A stretch of DNA of 64,000 bases from Ryuthela nishihirai (Eukaryota > Arthropoda > Arachnida > Araneae > Heptathelidae). The notes below the pieces were generated by a model. The model was not told the DNA's origin and did not search any database. It saw only the letters and a list, made by a program, of their open reading frames with translations. Every line of letters starts with the position of its first letter. The first letter of the stretch is position 1. The position numbers were made by a program, and so were the translations under genes. Below are positions 31,863 to 42,985 of this stretch, piece by piece. The stretch is from assembly GCA_038380435.1 (NCBI GenBank), contig JAWZYU010000020.1, positions 38,534,307 to 38,598,306 on the forward strand, read 5' to 3'.

Positions 31863-31875
31863 TTTTCTCTAAGTA

Positions 31876-34056
31876 CAGTAAAACCTTAGATTGCGAGTAA
31901 CTTTGTTTGCGAGTATTTTGCAAGACGAGCAAATTTTTAAAATGAATTTTAACTTGATAAGCGAGCTAAGTCTTGTAATACGAGTAACATGTATGCGCAT
32001 GTCTACCAACCGTCACGTTCGGTTTCAGTCGGTGGGTGTGCTTTACATATTTACTCAACATACGTACGAAGTATTGTTTATTTTCTTTCTAAACGTGGTT
32101 AATGAGTATTTTTTGATAACAGTACTGTAACCATGGCTCCCAAAAAGAAAACTGTTGAAAAAGAAAGTGATAAGAAGAAGAAAATGATTACGGTGGAAGT
32201 TAAGAAGGAAATCATCGAGAAGCACGCACGAGGTATGCGAGAGGTCGACATCGCAAGATTTTATAATAAGTCTACATCGACTATTTGCACAATATTAAAG
32301 AAGAAAAAAGAATTAAGGGGACTAGATGTAGCAAAAGGAGTCACGGGACTATCAAAGCAACGGCCACGTGTTCTGGAAGATGTAGAAAAGTTGCTTCTCG
32401 TGTGGATAAACGAGAAACAACTAGCAGGTGATACTGTGACGGAAAACTGGATCTGCGAGAAGGCAAAGATTTTGTACGCCGACCTCATAAGTAAACTGAC
32501 AGATACGTCGATAAGATACGAAGAAGACTTCAAAGCGAGCAGGGGCTGGTTTGACAACTTTAAGAAGAGAAGTGGTATCCATAGTGTTGTGCGACACGGA
32601 GAAGCTGCGAGTTCGGACGTTAAGACAGCTGAGGCGTTCGCCACCGAATTTCCGAAACTCATGATTTCCGAGGGTTACCTACCACAGCAAGTTTTTAACT
32701 GTGACGAGACAGGGCGTTTTTGGAAAAAGATGCCAAAGAGGACTTACATTACTATAGAAGAGAATGCAATGCCTGGTCACAAGCCCATGAAAGACCGTCT
32801 CACCCTCTTGTTTTGTGCTAATGCAAGCGGGGATTTTAAAATTAAGCCCTTGCTGGTGTATCATTCCGAGAATCCACGAGCCTTCAAGAAATGCAAGGTA
32901 CAGAAGAGTCAGTTAAACGTTATGTGGAGGTCCAACAGCAAAGCTTGGGTCACTCGTATCTTGTTCGTTGAGTGGATCAATGAGGTCTTCGGTCCTACAG
33001 TGAAAAAATACCTTTTAGAAAATAATCTGCCACTCAAAGTTTTGCTAATTATGGACAATTCCCCCTGCTCATCCTCCAGGTCTCGAGGATGACTTACTGG
33101 AGGAATTCGAGTTCATTAAGGTGAAGTTCCTTCCTCCCAATACCACTCCACTACTTCAGCCCATGGATCAGCAAGTCATTTCGAACTTTAAAAAGCTTTA
33201 CACCAAAGCATTATTTCAGCGGTGCTTTGAGGTAACTGAAGGAACAAATCTTACCCTCCGAGAGTTCTGGAAAAATCATTTCCACATCGTGAACTGTCTC
33301 AAGATCATCGATAAAGCTTGGAATGGGGTCACCAAGAGAACGCTCAATTCTGCTTGGAGAAAACTGTGGCCTGACTGCATTCTAGGAGATAACTGTGAGG
33401 GGTTAGCTCACGAAGAGGAACTACCAGTTCTCGATGAAATTGTCTCCTTGGGGAAGAACATGGGACTGGAAGTGAATGAGGACGACATTCAAGAGCTGGT
33501 GGAGGAACATCGCCAGGAGCTGACCACCGACGAACTAATGGATCTGCATCGCGAGCAACAGCAAAAGTTTGTGGAGGAGATCTCGTGTGAGGAAGACGAG
33601 AAAAAGGAGGACGAATCACTCACTTCAAATGAGATTAAGGACATGTGTAAAATGTGGGAAACAGTCCAAAATGTTGTAGAAAAACACCACCCAAATAAGG
33701 TTGTGGCAATGCGAGCAGTCAACCTTTTTAATGACAATGCAATGTCACATTTTCGGGAAATTATAAAGAGAAGGCAGAAGCAAATGTCCCTTGATAGTTT
33801 CGTCCTTAGAGTTACACAAAAGGAAAAAGATTCCAGTGTTCCAAACGCAAATTAATTGTGTGTATTATTTTTATGTACCTATATGTATTCTTTTTATTTT
33901 GTATTAAACATTTTATTTGAATAAATTTTTTGTTGTGGAATTCCATTATTTGGGGTTTCCATTATTTGTTATCAGTTATTCGCTTTGATATACGAGTGCT
34001 TCGGATTACAAGTACGTTTCCGGAACGAATTAAGCTCGGTAACAGAGGTACCACTG
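31876..34056 (+). mobile_element. Tigger/pogo DNA transposon, complete, 2.18 kb
   Basis: The element starts CAGTAAAACCTTAGATTGCG and ends in the inverted form CAGTGGTACCTCTGTTACCG. TA lies at 31874-31875 and 34057-34058. Subterminal regions repeat GCGAGTA/CGAGCAA-type blocks at the left and ACGAGTG/TACAAGTACG at the right. A single transposase gene fills most of the interior, and AATAAA at 33919 may serve as polyadenylation signal. Confidence 0.92.
32133..33855 (+). pseudogene. Tigger/pogo-family transposase with one frameshift
   Basis: The first frame (319 codons) starts ATG in the context ACCATGG and has a lysine-rich N-terminus. A CENP-B/psq-type helix-turn-helix follows (about residues 18-60, ending KSTSTICTILKKKKEL), then the second CENP-B helix-turn-helix (about 75-150, ending GWFDNFKKRSGI). 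The DDE core then opens with FNCDETG (Asp191) and LLIMDNSP (Asp308). A run of five C at about 33060-33065 shifts the frame. The remaining part continues in the plus-one frame with TTPLLQPMDQQVI (third acidic residue, codon at 33166) and ends at 33855 after a glutamate-rich tail. The total would be about 570 residues, normal for Tigger. Everything else is open, so a single-base change, or a sequencing error, separates this copy from an intact gene. The enzyme would cut and paste elements with the matching TIRs at TA sites. Confidence 0.93.
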
Positions 34057-34149
34057 TATTCGGTTTTTTTCTCTCAGTATTTCGGTGCTAAATACAAATA
34101 ATAGTACCTAAAATTTTCCTTATGTAATGTAGGAATTTCATAATTTATG

Positions 34150-35300
34150 TTTTTATCTCGTCTTAATTGGTAGTTATTCGTATCAGTTTTAATGTTTTCA
34201 TTTCTAAAGAAAAGCATTTAATAATTTCGAAAAAATAATCATAGCGTAAAGGCAAAATTCCTGCTTCTCGAAACAAAAGTAATGAAGGTTGCATTTTTGG
34301 GCTTTTAGTTAATAAGCGAATAAATCTCTTTTGTAGCAGTAAAAGTTGTTTAAAATTATTGAAATACTTGCCCCCCCCCGCTAAGATTTTATGCCATATG
34401 TTAATTGAGAACGAATTAATGCATAATATAATGTACATATAAATTTAAATGTAACTAAATGTCTTACGAGATATAAGCGGGCCAGGTTACGGATGGCCTT
34501 CCTTTTTACCCATGTTACATGCACGTTCCAAGTTAAGCATGCATAAATTCAAATACTTAAATATTTCACTGACGGCACAAAAGGAATTTGAGGACAATTA
34601 CAGTGACTTTTCGATGAACAATTACTCTCATGATATTTCAATTTATTGCGGTGCAAAATGTCTGTACCAGAACTATTTTTCTTTAAGTAGAAATAAACTG
34701 CATTTGTCATTTTTAGATTTATTGTTAAAACATTACTTGTGGACAAGTTTTTAATTAATTTTAGATCAATTTGCTTGCTTAAAAATAATCGAAGAATCAG
34801 AACCAGTATATGTCAGGCAATTTTCGTCAGCAAAAATAGTTAATTTACCTGTTAGGTTAATGGAATATAAATCATTAATGTAAACAATAAATAATAAGGG
34901 ACTCGGAACAGATCTTTGGGGCACTCCGTATTCAACTTTAGTCCGAGCATTGATGTATCTTTTATTTTTACTTTTTGCATTCTGGTAGCTAAATAACTGA
35001 GAAACCAATTCAATGCCACTCCTCTAACTCCAGCAACTTGTAATTTTTGCATTATGTTTTGATGATTTACCGTATCGAATGCTTTTTTAATGTCCAGAAA
35101 GATTGTTAATGCATGATCAATGCTATAGCTGTGTAAATCGTATTTGTTCCTTGTAATAATGCATCATCCGTACCCATTTTTTCTCTAAACCCAAAATGAT
35201 TGCTACTGGGAAAACATTTCTTTTCCAGATATTCATATAATTTATTTTTCACTATTTTTTCAAAACTTTTAGATAACTACATATCTTTATGGAAATGGGG
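34150..35300 (-). pseudogene. Non-LTR retrotransposon, reverse transcriptase and 3' part
   Basis: Read on the minus strand, broken frames give FEKIVKNKLYEYLEKKCF, NHFGFREKMGTDDALL, DIKKAFDTVNHQ (across a frameshift), VEYGVPQRSVPSPLLFIVYI and TIFADENCLTYTG. These are RT blocks of the Jockey/CR1 group. The active-site box reads FADE where FADD is normal. A C-terminal block with LLLLQKRFIRLLT and AGILPLRYDYFF follows (34438-34163). Numerous stops and shifts make it inactive. The 5' half in opposite orientation at 36840-38170 may belong to the same insertion. Confidence 0.85.
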
Positions 35301-35515
35301 AATGTAAATTACGCTATGTTGGATTTGTTTCCATTGATTCTAAAAAAGTTCGACCAGTGGTTTTTAGAACTAAATACAGTGCTGTCAGCAGAAGAGATTT
35401 TACCTGATGATCGATCATACTTTCGTGCATTAATTGAAGAATGAATCGGAGGAAACTTTTAATAGTTCTTGAGGTTAGAGTCTTACATTAAATTTCTGGC
35501 CTATAAACATTGTAG

Positions 35516-35716
35516 AGCCGTCCCATGGCCGAGTGGTTAGCGCGCTTGGCTACTGATCTAAGGGATTCGAGCCCCTGGTAAGGCATGGATGTATGTGTCG
35601 TTTTTCTGCTGAGGTCCTGCCATCCTCTCAGACCTTCTACTGTGGCATATAAACTGACAGGCTCCTGTCAGACCTCTGTGGCAAGCAGCTGCTTGAGGGG
35701 GTATTTATTTTTTTTT
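35516..35716 (+). mobile_element. SINE-B, full length with 11-bp TSD
   Basis: The duplication AAACATTGTAG is at 35505-35515 and 35717-35727. The A box TGGCCGAGTGGTTAGCGCG and a B box (GGATTCGAGCCCC) form the tRNA-like head, and the tail ends GGGGGTATTTATTTTTTTTT. This is the best copy for defining the family. Confidence 0.95.
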
Positions 35717-36206
35717 AAACATTGTAGTTCACTGTTCCGATTCTTCAACTGGTAATTCAACTCTGAGGTTATGAAAACGCATCATTTTTCTTATCTATGG
35801 GATGTATGGATCCTTCCTATCATCTTTCCATCATGTAGTTTTGAAACCGCAAAGCTGGCTGGTAAAATTCTCTGCATTCAAGCTAAAAGCAAAATTTAAG
35901 CGTTAAGTTTTTTTTGACAAATAGGGGTGTAGTAAATTATTTTAGTTATTAAACAATGATAAAAAATTCTGTAATTTAAACACAATTTTGAAAATTAAGT
36001 ACAATGTAAGGAAAAGGATATTAATCTTTGAATAAATCTAGAACACCGTGACACCGTCTGAAAATAATAATGTTCTGTGAATAAACTGCCCGTTTAAAAA
36101 GTTCATATAATCTATTATTTCAATGTATTTTAAGTGTTGGAGTTAATTGCAATTGTGTTGATTATTCTAGGATCTAAGTGAGAAGTTCAAATCTGTGAGT
36201 ATACAG

Positions 36207-36612
36207 CAGTGTCTCGCAAACTTTTTTACTCTGCGGCACACTGAATCTAATTTTTTTTCCGCGGCACACCTAAAAAAGAATTTTTGATGGTTACGTAAAA
36301 AGAGGAAAATTGAAGTTTCATTAAATGCATTTCATTTAAAATAAATATAATAATAAATATAATTAATCATAACTCGGTGTTTGTTATAAATATTTGTCCA
36401 TTCTATGGCTCGAAATAATCAAAAATTAATACCAAAATTTGGAAAAAGCTTGATAAATACAAGATCCCAGTTGATAAAATCTGAAAGATTTTTATTAAAG
36501 CACGTCGATAACACAAGTCAAGTCAAAATGAAATCTTTGGAATATCTAGTGTCAATTTGAAAATCTCTCGCGGCACACTACTCTGCCGCGGCACACAGTT
36601 TGCGAGACACTG
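36207..36612. mobile_element. hAT MITE, 406 bp, 8-bp TSD
   Basis: The ends CAGTGTCTCGCAAACTTTTT and (complement) CAGTGTCTCGCAAACTGTG are inverted repeats. The flanking octamers GTATACAG (36199-36206) and GTATATAG (36613-36620) agree in seven of eight bases. GCGGCACAC motifs repeat near both ends. Non-coding. Confidence 0.9.
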
Positions 36613-36839
36613 GTATATAGGATAAGAAGCTTAAGTATTCAAATTCTTCCTTACGTCGTGGACTGTCTATTGGGCGTGTCCATTAAATCGTTGCTATCAT
36701 AAATAACTAACTCTTAACATCCTTGAGTATTGATGTCGTGTGCTTAAGTGATGTATTACAGAGTAGCAATGATTAGTAAGACATATATAGTAGACTTATA
36801 TTAGTAAGACTTATAAATTTCTAACATCGTAGGAACTTA

Positions 36840-38170
36840 TAAATTTCTAATGTGTACAATCCTAAGAAACCGAGAATATGGATACATGAAATTGTGCACA
36901 TTTGCAAAGGTAATATCAAAAACAATAATGATATGCTGAGATGTTCGGGTGAATGTGTCAGCAATTTCTACTCTAGTTGTGCTGGCTGCAATGAAGATAC
37001 TTTTCATAAAATGAGTAAAAACTCAAAAATGCGGTGGCAATGCACGAAATGTAAAAGCGAACTCGGTATTTCCATTAGGCAACAACATGACGAAGGATCT
37101 ACCAGTAAAAATGACCCACCAACAGAATCTGATAAATTAAAATGGCTGATGCAACAAGTGACTGAGAAAAAGAACGATACCGCAGCAATCAGTGAAACTA
37201 AGACGTTTGTAGAATTTGCTTAAGAAAAATTAGATGAGTTGATAAAAATATTACTGGACTTACTAAAGATATATATATGTGAACTAAAGAAAACAATCAC
37301 TCTCTGAGGAAAGAAAAATGTCAAAATTAGAGATGAGGTAACTGATCTACAACAATATTCAAGGAGCCAGATATGGAAGGTGTGGGTATACCAGAGGAAC
37401 ACTAATGAAGATCTAACGAACATTGTGAACAAAATTGCTAAAAAAAATTGGAGTTAGTATTAAAGAAGGAGATATATATTGGAGAAACGCCGACAGTAAA
37501 TAAAAATAGGATCAAGCCTATAATCGTAAAATTTAACATTAAGGATACGCGTGATCATTGGTTCATTGCAAATAGAAACATCAATTATAGTGTTAATTGT
37601 ACGGATGTTGATGAAAGATCTGAGTGCCAAAGTACATTTAAATGTACATCTGACTCTTGTATTAAAGTAATTGTTACATAAAGCAAAAACTGAGGGTAAA
37701 ACATCTGGTTATAAATTCATATGGGTTAAAGAAGGTAAGATCTTTATGAGTTTAAATGAAACAGCCGAAATATGTAGAATTAGAAATGATGATTTCAGAG
37801 ATGTATTAAAGCAAAATGGCTCGGCTGCTAAATGATGTTGAATCTGAAGTCAATAATGATTGTAATGTAATGGATTTGGATAGATTAAAATCATTTTTTT
37901 AGTTTGATAATTATCCTTTTACATGCATATTAAATCTTAATATACGCAGCATTAGGAATAAGTTTGAGAAAATAGAGGCAATTATAGATGATAACAACTT
38001 AATAGATATATTAATATTAACAGAAATATGGGTTAAAGAGGATGAAATTTGCTTATATGATCTTAATGGGTATAAAAAAATTCTATAAATGTAGGCAGTA
38101 CAACAAATCAAGAGGTATCTTAATTTATGTTAAGAAGTGTATAAATATTTCATAAATGATGACATCATAA
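36840..38170 (+). pseudogene. Non-LTR retrotransposon, ORF1 and endonuclease start
   Basis: The first frame (36852-37223) holds a PHD-like zinc finger: CSGECVSNFYSSCAGC followed by MRWQCTKCKSE, typical of ORF1 of Jockey/CR1-type LINEs. Broken frames continue with a coiled-coil-like stretch, then RIKPIIVKFNIKDTRD (37500-37560) and KTSGYKFIWVKEGKIF up to a stop at about 37835. The latter resembles the C-terminal domain shared by many insect LINE ORF1 proteins and baculoviral FP protein. The second ORF begins near 37832-37900 and gives the endonuclease start LNIRSIRNKFEKIEAII, DILILTEIWVKEDEICL and (shifted) RGILIYVKKCINIS. Similarity ends at about 38170. There are several stops and shifts. Confidence 0.85.
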
Positions 38171-38224
38171 TAGACTGAGCAACGTAAACTCGTCAGCTTC
38201 CAACCGAAACACAAGCGATTACCT

Positions 38225-38500
38225 CACGAATGGATATGATTATCGAATATTTCATATTCATTTCATGAGATGAGATTTCATATTCATTCCAGCTCATCGA
38301 AATTCATATTCATTTCAAAGGAAGACAGGGCACCGGCAATCTTTTTGAGTAAATAAATTGGGTAATTCTCTTGCATACGGGGGCCATGGTGATGTATACA
38401 AGAAACACGTGTTTCCTGCTAACGTCCCTCGTATGTCCCGTATGTTCTCCTAACTTACCCGTATTCTTTCTAACGTACCATCCCCGTATATCCTCCTAAC
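38225..38500. repeat. Short imperfect tandem repeats
   Basis: The first part repeats TTTCATATTCATTCC-type words between 38225 and 38320. The second, at about 38410-38500, has four loose units of the kind CCGTATGTTCTCCTAACTTA. Confidence 0.6.
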
Positions 38501-38511
38501 TTAACATCAGG

Positions 38512-38800
38512 TTGGGTTGTTTTACCTCTGAGCGGCACTTATTTGCACACCATGGGCTAAATGGCCAGGTCACAAGGACTCCGAAGGCTCAGAGAAGGTT
38601 GGGGTAGGGGACCCACTGGAACAGCTGTTCAGAGACAGATGGTAGCCTTCCGTCAAGTCCATCCAGCGTGTTCTTTAACATGCACAAGATATGGCTCTCC
38701 CGCACACGGGGTCACGGCTTAACATCCCATCCGACGGACGGCGACCTTTCCAAGCCCATCTGTCCCCTACTGACCATGGGCAGAGCGGGAAGTTTTGCGG
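38512..38800 (-). mobile_element. SINE-A, 5'-truncated with 10-bp TSD
   Basis: Minus-strand tail through AAGTTTTGCGG. The tRNA head is absent. TAACATCAGG is at 38502-38511 and 38801-38810, so the copy was incomplete when it inserted. Confidence 0.94.
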
Positions 38801-38829
38801 TAACATCAGGTGGACTGTGGGTTTTATCA

Positions 38830-38950
38830 AAAGGTGTCTCCTTTCTCACTGAACAGGAATTAACGGAGAAAATATAAACCCAGGCGAGACGCGAACCTGG
38901 GAACAGCAGATTAAGAGACTGGCTCTCTACGACTGAACCAACCACGGACC
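38830..38950 (-). mobile_element. SINE-A, old head fragment
   Basis: The minus-strand head region: GGAGAAAATATAAACCCAGG, the B-box complement GCGAACCTGGGAAC and GACTGAACCAACCACGG. The body is missing beyond CTCCTTTCTCACTGAAC, which matches the older AGAAAGGGGA subfamily. Confidence 0.7.
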
Positions 38951-39078
38951 CTCAGCAAGAGATTAGGTCGATGCTAAGGAGAATGAAGAACAGTCTCTTT
39001 TGTATGTAAACTATGACCTTATATCAAAAGTATATATACCTCTATCAAAAGTATATACTTATCTTGAATTACCCTGCT

Positions 39079-40024
39079 CTACAAAAATATTAGGGAATTT
39101 CCATATTATTGTCAGTGGGAATCTAACTTCTAAGCTCTATAACTTCTAAAATATGCATCTAATGGAAAACAAAGTGACCGATGATAAAGATCGTAAACAA
39201 AAACTATTTAAATCTCGATTTTCATTTGGGGCGGGGGTGGCTCAGTCGGTAGCGCGCCAGGCTCGTAATCTGTAGTTCCCAGGTTCAAGTCCCAGCTGGG
39301 TCAGCGTTGAGATTTATCTCCGCAAAATTCCCCGCCCTGCCCACGGTCAGTAGGGGACACCGATGGGCTTGGAAAGGCCGCCGTCCGTCGGATGGGACGT
39401 TAAGCCGTGGCCCCGTGTGCGGGAGAGCCCATACCCTGTGCACGTTAAAGAACACGCTGGATGGCCTTGACGGGAGGCTACCATCTGTCTCCCAACAGCT
39501 GTTCCAGTGGGTCCCCTCCCCCAACCTTCTCTGAGCCTTCGGGGTCCATGTGACCTGGCCATTTAGCCCATGGTGTGCAAAAAAGTGCCGCTCAGAGGTA
39601 AAAGAACCCAAATCGATTTTCATTCGGTATTCAGAGCCATGGAAGCTGGAATGTTTCACAACTGTAATGCGTCATATGAAATTACCTCAGAAATTAATTT
39701 AAATTTAAATAATGAGTATTGTTTTCAAATCATTTATTAAATTAAATATATATATATTAGAAGTTTGCATAACGAGTATTTCAATATTGAACAATTGTGA
39801 AGGGTTTTTATAAAGCAAGGTAATTTATTGTTAAATTTTTCAGTTTCCGTAACTCTTCAAATACTGAGCGAATATTGTGGAAAATTGAAATTAAAACGGA
39901 TTTGATTATGATCTTTATTTTCAGTCATATTTTTCCTTTTAAGTGCATATTTTAGAAGAATTAAAAAAATTCGAAATTAGGTTCCCATTGACATAACAAT
40001 GGAAATTCTCTAATATTTTAGTAG
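39079..40024. mobile_element. MITE of the 1819-2320 family, interrupted by SINE-A
   Basis: Inverted ends CTACAAAAATATTAGGGAAT and CTACTAAAATATTAGAGAAT (complement), then TTCCAT and a GTCA-x-TGGGAA block on both sides. Without the SINE the length is about 550 bp. The internal AT-rich sequence is shared with 1819-2320. No duplication of the element could be fixed with certainty. Confidence 0.75.
39228..39612 (+). mobile_element. SINE-A inserted in a MITE
   Basis: Full length. The duplication TCGATTTTCATT is at 39215-39226 and 39613-39624. Confidence 0.95.
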
Positions 40025-40136
40025 GGAAGTGAATATCATTGCTGCTACTATTGACCTAAATGCAAATAGCAAAGCTCATATTTGTTGTGATACAAAATGT
40101 ATCTAAAATTTTACACTTGATGCAAAATAATAAACA

Positions 40137-40373
40137 AAAATATATAAATAAATAAATAAATACCCCCTCAAGCAGCTGCTTGCCACAGAGGTCTGACAGG
40201 AGGCTGTCAGTTTATATGCCATAGTAGAAGGTCTGAGAGGATGGCAGGACCTCAGCAGAAAAACGATACAAACAGCCATGCCTAAACCCGGGGCTCGAAC
40301 CCAGGTCCCCGGGGTTCGAACCCAGGTCCCTTAGATCAGTAGTCAAGCGCGCTAACCACTCGGCCACGGGAAT
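40137..40373 (-). mobile_element. SINE-B with duplicated B box
   Basis: AAATAAATAAATAAATACCC at the left, the head at the right with CTAACCACTCGGCCACGG. The block CGGGGCTCGAACCCAGGTCC is followed directly by CGGGGTTCGAACCCAGGTCC, so this copy has two B boxes in tandem (40288-40330). Confidence 0.92.
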
Positions 40374-41888
40374 CGTGGAAAAATATCGCAATGACAGTCA
40401 AATTCGTCAGATATCCTGTAATTAATTTTGCCCTCACAAATATACAAAAATGAGTAACATATTCTACAACTTATTTGAGACTATGAAACTGGTAGTGACC
40501 ATTTTATATCGTTTGAAGGCGAACAAAATGGAGCACCAAAGAAGCTCCCCACAAAATGAATCATATAGTCAGCCCTGCAGATTACTTCTAAGGGCTACGA
40601 TTGCGATGGTCTCTTCACAAACCACTGCAATTGGAAGTGTAAGGAGAACAGGAAAATAACACATTGTCCTTGCCACCACTATGGGATTTGAACGAGTGTC
40701 AGAGGCCCTACACTGTCGCCGCAATCCAAGGCGCTGCCACTATGCTCTTTTAACAGATTGCACATAAAGGCACAAACACGTTTTTGCTTTCATTAGATTC
40801 CTTTGTGCGGCCAAAAATTCAATTTCATAATTTTCCGAAGCGTTATCTGTTGATGAGCCAAGTCTGAAAACTTCGAATACGAGGACCCAAAGAAGCGAAG
40901 AATTCAAAGATCTGTTTACTACATGTTTAGCAAAAAGGAAGAAAGAGAGAGAGAAAAAAATAGTACAAAAGGATAAAGAACAAGAATTTTTTTCTTTTTG
41001 TCAAATTCCATCACCAAAGGCTGCATCCCATCACGCCTAACTTCAGGTTTTTTCTCGCCCCCCTCCCCTTCAACTCGGAGACTCTCCCCCCCACTCCGTC
41101 CTGTTCGAAGCATTCAATTAAAGAGCTTCAGAATGCAGCATCAGCAGCAGAAGAGGACGAGGAGAAGAAGGGTGCTGCTGCTGCTGCGTCGTCGCATCCC
41201 GGTCCTGTACTCTGCTCGCTATCAGTCATCATTAGAAAGAGCCAGCAAACGGCGTGGCAAACTTGTCAAAGACCTCCCGTTGATGGATGGCTCCTCCGTA
41301 GAGCAGCTCCAATGATATCCCCCAGCCTTACGAATCCATTTTGAGAGATAAAAGGCTCCCACCGGCACCTTTCCATTGCGCCTCCCCTTTCGGCGCGTTT
41401 GGAACATGTGTTCTTTTCAATTCCTTGTCGGTCAAAGAACAAGGGTCTAACTGGTCATCAAAATGCATATCGGGGAAAGCATAAAAGATTGATTCATTTT
41501 TTTTCACCCTTCTTCTCTACTTGTTGCCTGAATATTATTTATCGGGCTTTTTAGTTCGCCCCGAATTGTCGAGGTGAATGTGGGGCCTTTCCATTTATTT
41601 TTCTTTTTTTTATTTCCCATTCTCTCCTCCTTTCTTTGCTTTGCCTCTAATGCATTTTTTACTATCCCTGAAAGAACTCGAGGCAAATGGAAAGCGGCTC
41701 TGGCTATCGATGATAAATTCTTTAACACTCTTTAAAATGAGTGCTGGAGAAGGGCGCTAGTGAGAAAAAATTTTTTTTTCTTCCTCAGAGGTTTTCAAAA
41801 GGACGATGCGAAAACCTCGATGGCATGCTTCTTCGCCCGTGATGATGACACACGTATTTCTTTCCATTACTTCGACAATCTTATATTT
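40374..41888. other. No gene recognised; trinucleotide and pyrimidine-rich stretches
   Basis: The block 40990-41330 has CAG/CTG-type repeats (GCTGCTGCTGCTGCGTCGTCG) and C-rich sequence, giving arginine-rich frames (plus 40998-41315) without a known domain. Long T tracts follow. I see no splice-flanked coding exon. Confidence 0.35.
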
Positions 41889-41935
41889 TCGGTGGGAGTT
41901 GGCGCACTCGGTAGAGCACCAGGTTCGTGGCCTGA
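41889..41935 (+). mobile_element. tRNA-like SINE head fragment
   Basis: GTGGGAGTTGGCGCACTCGG, then TAGAGCACCAGGTTCGTGG, resembles the A-box end of SINE-A or a related head. No B box or body follows. Confidence 0.4.
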
Positions 41936-42194
41936 TATAGGGGTGGGGGATGGGGGGGTGGAGAGAAAACATCCTTTGAGAATACTAATAAGGGTAACTG
42001 AGGCATAAACATGGTTAAACTTGTGCATTTGTCACGCATTTTTCAAGTTTTGTTTTATTGAAGACATCTAAAATTGAGGGGAAAATGTTACACAGCAATT
42101 GAAATCCAGACGACCCTCTCCTCTTTTGTTCATTTCCGACACGATTGAGTCCTTTGGCTCCCCTCTCCTTTATTTTTTTCTAGATCCAGGTCTT

Positions 42195-42570
42195 TGCCAA
42201 ATTCGTGATCTGTAGTTCCGAAGTTCGACTAACCCAACTACGCCAGATTTGTTATTTATCTTCGCTAACCTCCATCCTGCCTTAGATGAGAATGGGAACA
42301 CAAATGGAGGACGTGGAAAGTTCATCGCCCATCGGATGGGACGTTAAGCAGTGGTCCCGTATACGGGAGAGCCATACCATGTTCAAGTTAAAGAACACAC
42401 CGAATGGCCTTGATGGGAGGCCACCAGCTGTCTCCCAATATCTGTCCAGTGAGTCCTTGTGACCACTGGACAGAACCTCAACCTTCTCTGAGCCTTCAGG
42501 GTCTTTGTGACCTGGACATTTAACCCAATGTGTGCAAAAAATGCAGCTCAGAGGTAAAACAAATCAACCC
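42195..42570 (+). mobile_element. SINE-A, diverged old copy
   Basis: It begins in the head at GATCTGTAGTTCC and keeps body landmarks ATCGGATGGGACGTTAAGC and GAGAGCCATACCATGTTC, with a partial internal duplication around TGTCCAGTGAGTCCTTGTG. The tail is AAAACAAATCAACCC. Confidence 0.8.
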
Positions 42571-42656
42571 TTGACAGGAGGCTCCCATTCTGTCTCATAA
42601 TAGCTGTCCAGCTGGCCCTTTCCCCTACTCAACTCTGAGTTCTTGTGACCTGGTCA
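42571..42656 (+). mobile_element. SINE-A body fragment
   Basis: CTTGACAGGAGGCTCCCATT through CTTGTGACCTGGTCATTTGG. It abuts a further copy on the right, so three plus-strand fragments are arrayed head to tail between 42195 and 42985. Confidence 0.65.
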
Positions 42657-42661
42657 TTTGG

Positions 42662-42985
42662 GGCCTGGATTGGATCAGTCGGTAGCGCGCCAGGCTCGCA
42701 ATCTGTAGTTTCCAGGTTTGTAGTCGTATCTGTAGCCCCATCTAGCCCTCACTCAGAAAGGGGACACCGATGGGCTTGGAAAGACCGCCGTCTAACGGAT
42801 GGGATGTAAAACCGTGGTCCGTATGTATGAGAGCCATATCCTGGGGAACATAAAGAACTACTGGATGGCCTTGACGGAAGGCTACCATCTGTCTCCTAAC
42901 AGCTGTCTAACGGTCCCTTAACCCCAACCTCTCTGAGTACTTGGGGCTCTTGACCTGGCTTTTTAGCCCATCGTATGCGAAACGA
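42662..42985 (+). mobile_element. SINE-A, older subfamily
   Basis: Head GGATCAGTCGGTAGCGCGCC, B box decayed, body with CACTCAGAAAGGGGACACCG, then TAACGGATGGGATG. It ends in the tail region near CATCGTATGCG. Confidence 0.8.

Noticed and set aside
32261..32662. Minus-strand frame of 133 codons in the Tigger element
   Set aside because: It is the shadow of the transposase gene on the plus strand, which has clear domains.
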